This document shows, in pieces, positions 63,186-64,000 of a stretch of DNA of 64,000 nucleotides. This stretch comes from Paracoccus sp. (in: a-proteobacteria) (lineage in GTDB: Bacteria; Pseudomonadota; Alphaproteobacteria; Rhodobacterales; Rhodobacteraceae), in contig JAUNTZ010000007.1 in the NCBI GenBank assembly GCA_030538425.1, positions 18,086 through 82,085 on the forward strand. Reading direction: 5' to 3'. Under the pieces are notes generated by a model. It did not search any database, was not told where the DNA came from, and was given only the letters and a program-made list of their open reading frames with translations. The position numbers were made by a program, and so were the translations under genes. Within the stretch, counting starts at the first letter, position 1; the number at the start of each line of letters is the position of its first letter.

Positions 63186-63746
63186 ATGATCCGTCCGCTT
63201 CTTGACCGCATCTATAACGCCGCTCTGTTTGCGTCATGCGCGGCGATGGTGGCCATCGCGCTGATGGTGCTGTTTCAGGTGCTGGGGCGGGTGATTGACC
63301 GGGGGGTGATGATGGCGGGGGGCGCTCGGATCGGGCTGGCCATTCCGTCGCTGGCGGAGATCGCGGGGGCGCTGTTTGTGGCTTCGGCCACGCTGGCGCT
63401 GCCGGCCACGCTGAAACAGGCGCGGCATGTGCGGGTCAGCTTTGCCAGCCGGATCGGCGGGGTGCCGGGCCGTGTGATCCTGATCGCGATGATGCTGGCC
63501 GCAATCGCTCTGGCGGGGTTCGCGACCTGGCATATGGCGATGCTGGCGATGGATTCCTGGCAGTATAACTCGGTCTCTTATGGCAGGGTCAAGATCCCGC
63601 TCTGGCTGCCGCAAACCGCGATGGCGGTGGGTTTTGGCCTGCTGCTGGTCGCGCTGATCGATGAGGTCGTGCTTGCGCTGAGCGGCCACGCGCCCGCTTT
63701 TCGCATCGCCGAAGACGCCCGCGCGGGCGACGATATTCACGAATAG
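63186..63746 (+). CDS. dctQ: TRAP transporter small membrane subunit (DctQ family)
   Basis: The 186-residue protein has four membrane helices, as expected for DctQ. A typical element is the GALFVASATLALPATLKQAR segment with HVRVSF following. It forms the membrane complex with DctM. ATG 63186 is supported by family length. A mini-frame of six codons (ATG 63169, ending in a TGA that overlaps the dctQ ATG as ATGA) has the better-placed GGAG ribosome site, so dctQ translation may be coupled to it. The intact copy closes the block of decayed repeats. Confidence 0.88.
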   Translation: MIRPLLDRIYNAALFASCAAMVAIALMVLFQVLGRVIDRGVMMAGGARIGLAIPSLAEIAGALFVASATLALPATLKQARHVRVSFASRIGGVPGRVILIAMMLAAIALAGFATWHMAMLAMDSWQYNSVSYGRVKIPLWLPQTAMAVGFGLLLVALIDEVVLALSGHAPAFRIAEDARAGDDIHE

Positions 63747-63753
63747 GGGCGGA

Positions 63754-64000
63754 TCATGGAGCTGGGTATCCTGTCGCTGATCCTTGTCGCGGTGCTGTTC
63801 GGGCTGCTGCTCTCGGGGCTGTGGGTCGGCTTTGCGCTGATGGGTGTGGGCCTTGTCGCGATGGAGCTGGCCACGCCCGCGCCCGCGGGCACGGTCTTTG
63901 CAACGCGGGTCTGGGGCGGGCTGAACTCGTGGGATCTGACCGCGTTGCCGATGTTCATCTGGATGGGCGAGATCCTGTTCCGCTCGCGCATTTCGTCGGA
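63754..64000 (+). CDS. dctM: TRAP transporter large permease (DctM family), partial at the right edge
   Basis: The first 82 codons are present and the rest is off the window. The start MELGILSLILVAVLFGLLLS is the usual first membrane helix, and GLNSWDLTALPMFIWMGEIL is a conserved DctM segment. It begins 7 bases after dctQ, in the same operon. Confidence 0.92.

Noticed and set aside
1-64000. tRNA, rRNA or riboswitch genes
   Set aside because: I scanned intergenic gaps for T-loop and anticodon-stem patterns and known leader types and saw none that I could support. A covariance-model search would be decisive.

Overview
The window is high-GC DNA from an alphaproteobacterium, most likely of the Rhodobacterales (Rhodobacteraceae/Roseobacter/Paracoccus type). 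The evidence is a class I lysyl-tRNA synthetase, an infC gene with a non-AUG start, a DUF4212 plus VC_2705-type acetate symporter cluster, a detached holin/endolysin pair of the gene-transfer-agent (GTA) type preceded by a consensus CtrA box, and alphaproteobacterial-type purL, ccmE/F/H, adenosine kinase and hisC-tyrC arrangements. No tRNA, rRNA, CRISPR array or complete insertion sequence was seen. Most of the window is ordinary, densely packed chromosomal sequence. The unusual parts are five intergenic blocks of degenerate tandem repeats and one uncharacterised biosynthetic-looking gene cluster.

Layout. 1-5.4 kb: a truncated membrane-anchored protein, infC, a 1.1 kb block of about 120-bp repeats, dut, a MoeB/ThiF-type protein with membrane segments, a lipoprotein and an SH3-domain protein. 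5.6-10.4 kb: a hydroxyacid dehydrogenase, nagBA (amino-sugar catabolism), fumarylacetoacetase and its probable MarR regulator. 10.4-16.4 kb: a divergent TetR-controlled cluster with TetR and a sulfotransferase on one side, and a KAS III-type synthase, a 3beta-HSD/OleD-like reductase, a metallo-beta-lactamase-fold hydrolase and an adenylate-forming enzyme on the other. 16.5-22 kb: an FAH-family hydrolase, a TerB-like protein, class I lysyl-tRNA synthetase and a large beta-helix protein followed by a repeated terminator block. 22.4-33.5 kb: a SulP transporter, then an acetate-use locus (acs, DUF4212, sodium:solute symporter, CBS/DUF294 protein, small membrane protein, response regulator, membrane sensor-exonuclease) interrupted by three 135-bp repeats.

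34.4-43.3 kb (minus strand): two alpha/beta-hydrolases, an orphan polysaccharide-export permease, an IscA-type protein, purL, the holin/endolysin lysis pair with its CtrA box, ccmE and murI. 43.4-52.5 kb: a fused indolepyruvate ferredoxin oxidoreductase with a divergent LysR regulator, ccmF-ccmH, a PaaG-like hydratase, a PNPOx-like protein and an OmpA lipoprotein. 52.7-57.5 kb: nth with adenosine kinase, hisC-tyrC and rpsD. 57.5-64 kb: a fused hydantoinase/5-oxoprolinase divergent from a TRAP transporter (dctP, dctQ, start of dctM), whose dctP-dctQ gap is filled by about nine degenerate copies of the dctQ start region.

The most interesting signals are: (i) tandem repeats that are locally made, decayed copies of neighbouring gene ends or terminators, at five places; (ii) the KAS III/OleD-like/MBL/ligase/sulfotransferase cluster with twin TetR-type palindromes; (iii) the CtrA-box-linked lysis module; and (iv) the membrane sensor-exonuclease with a degenerate kinase-like core in the acetate locus.
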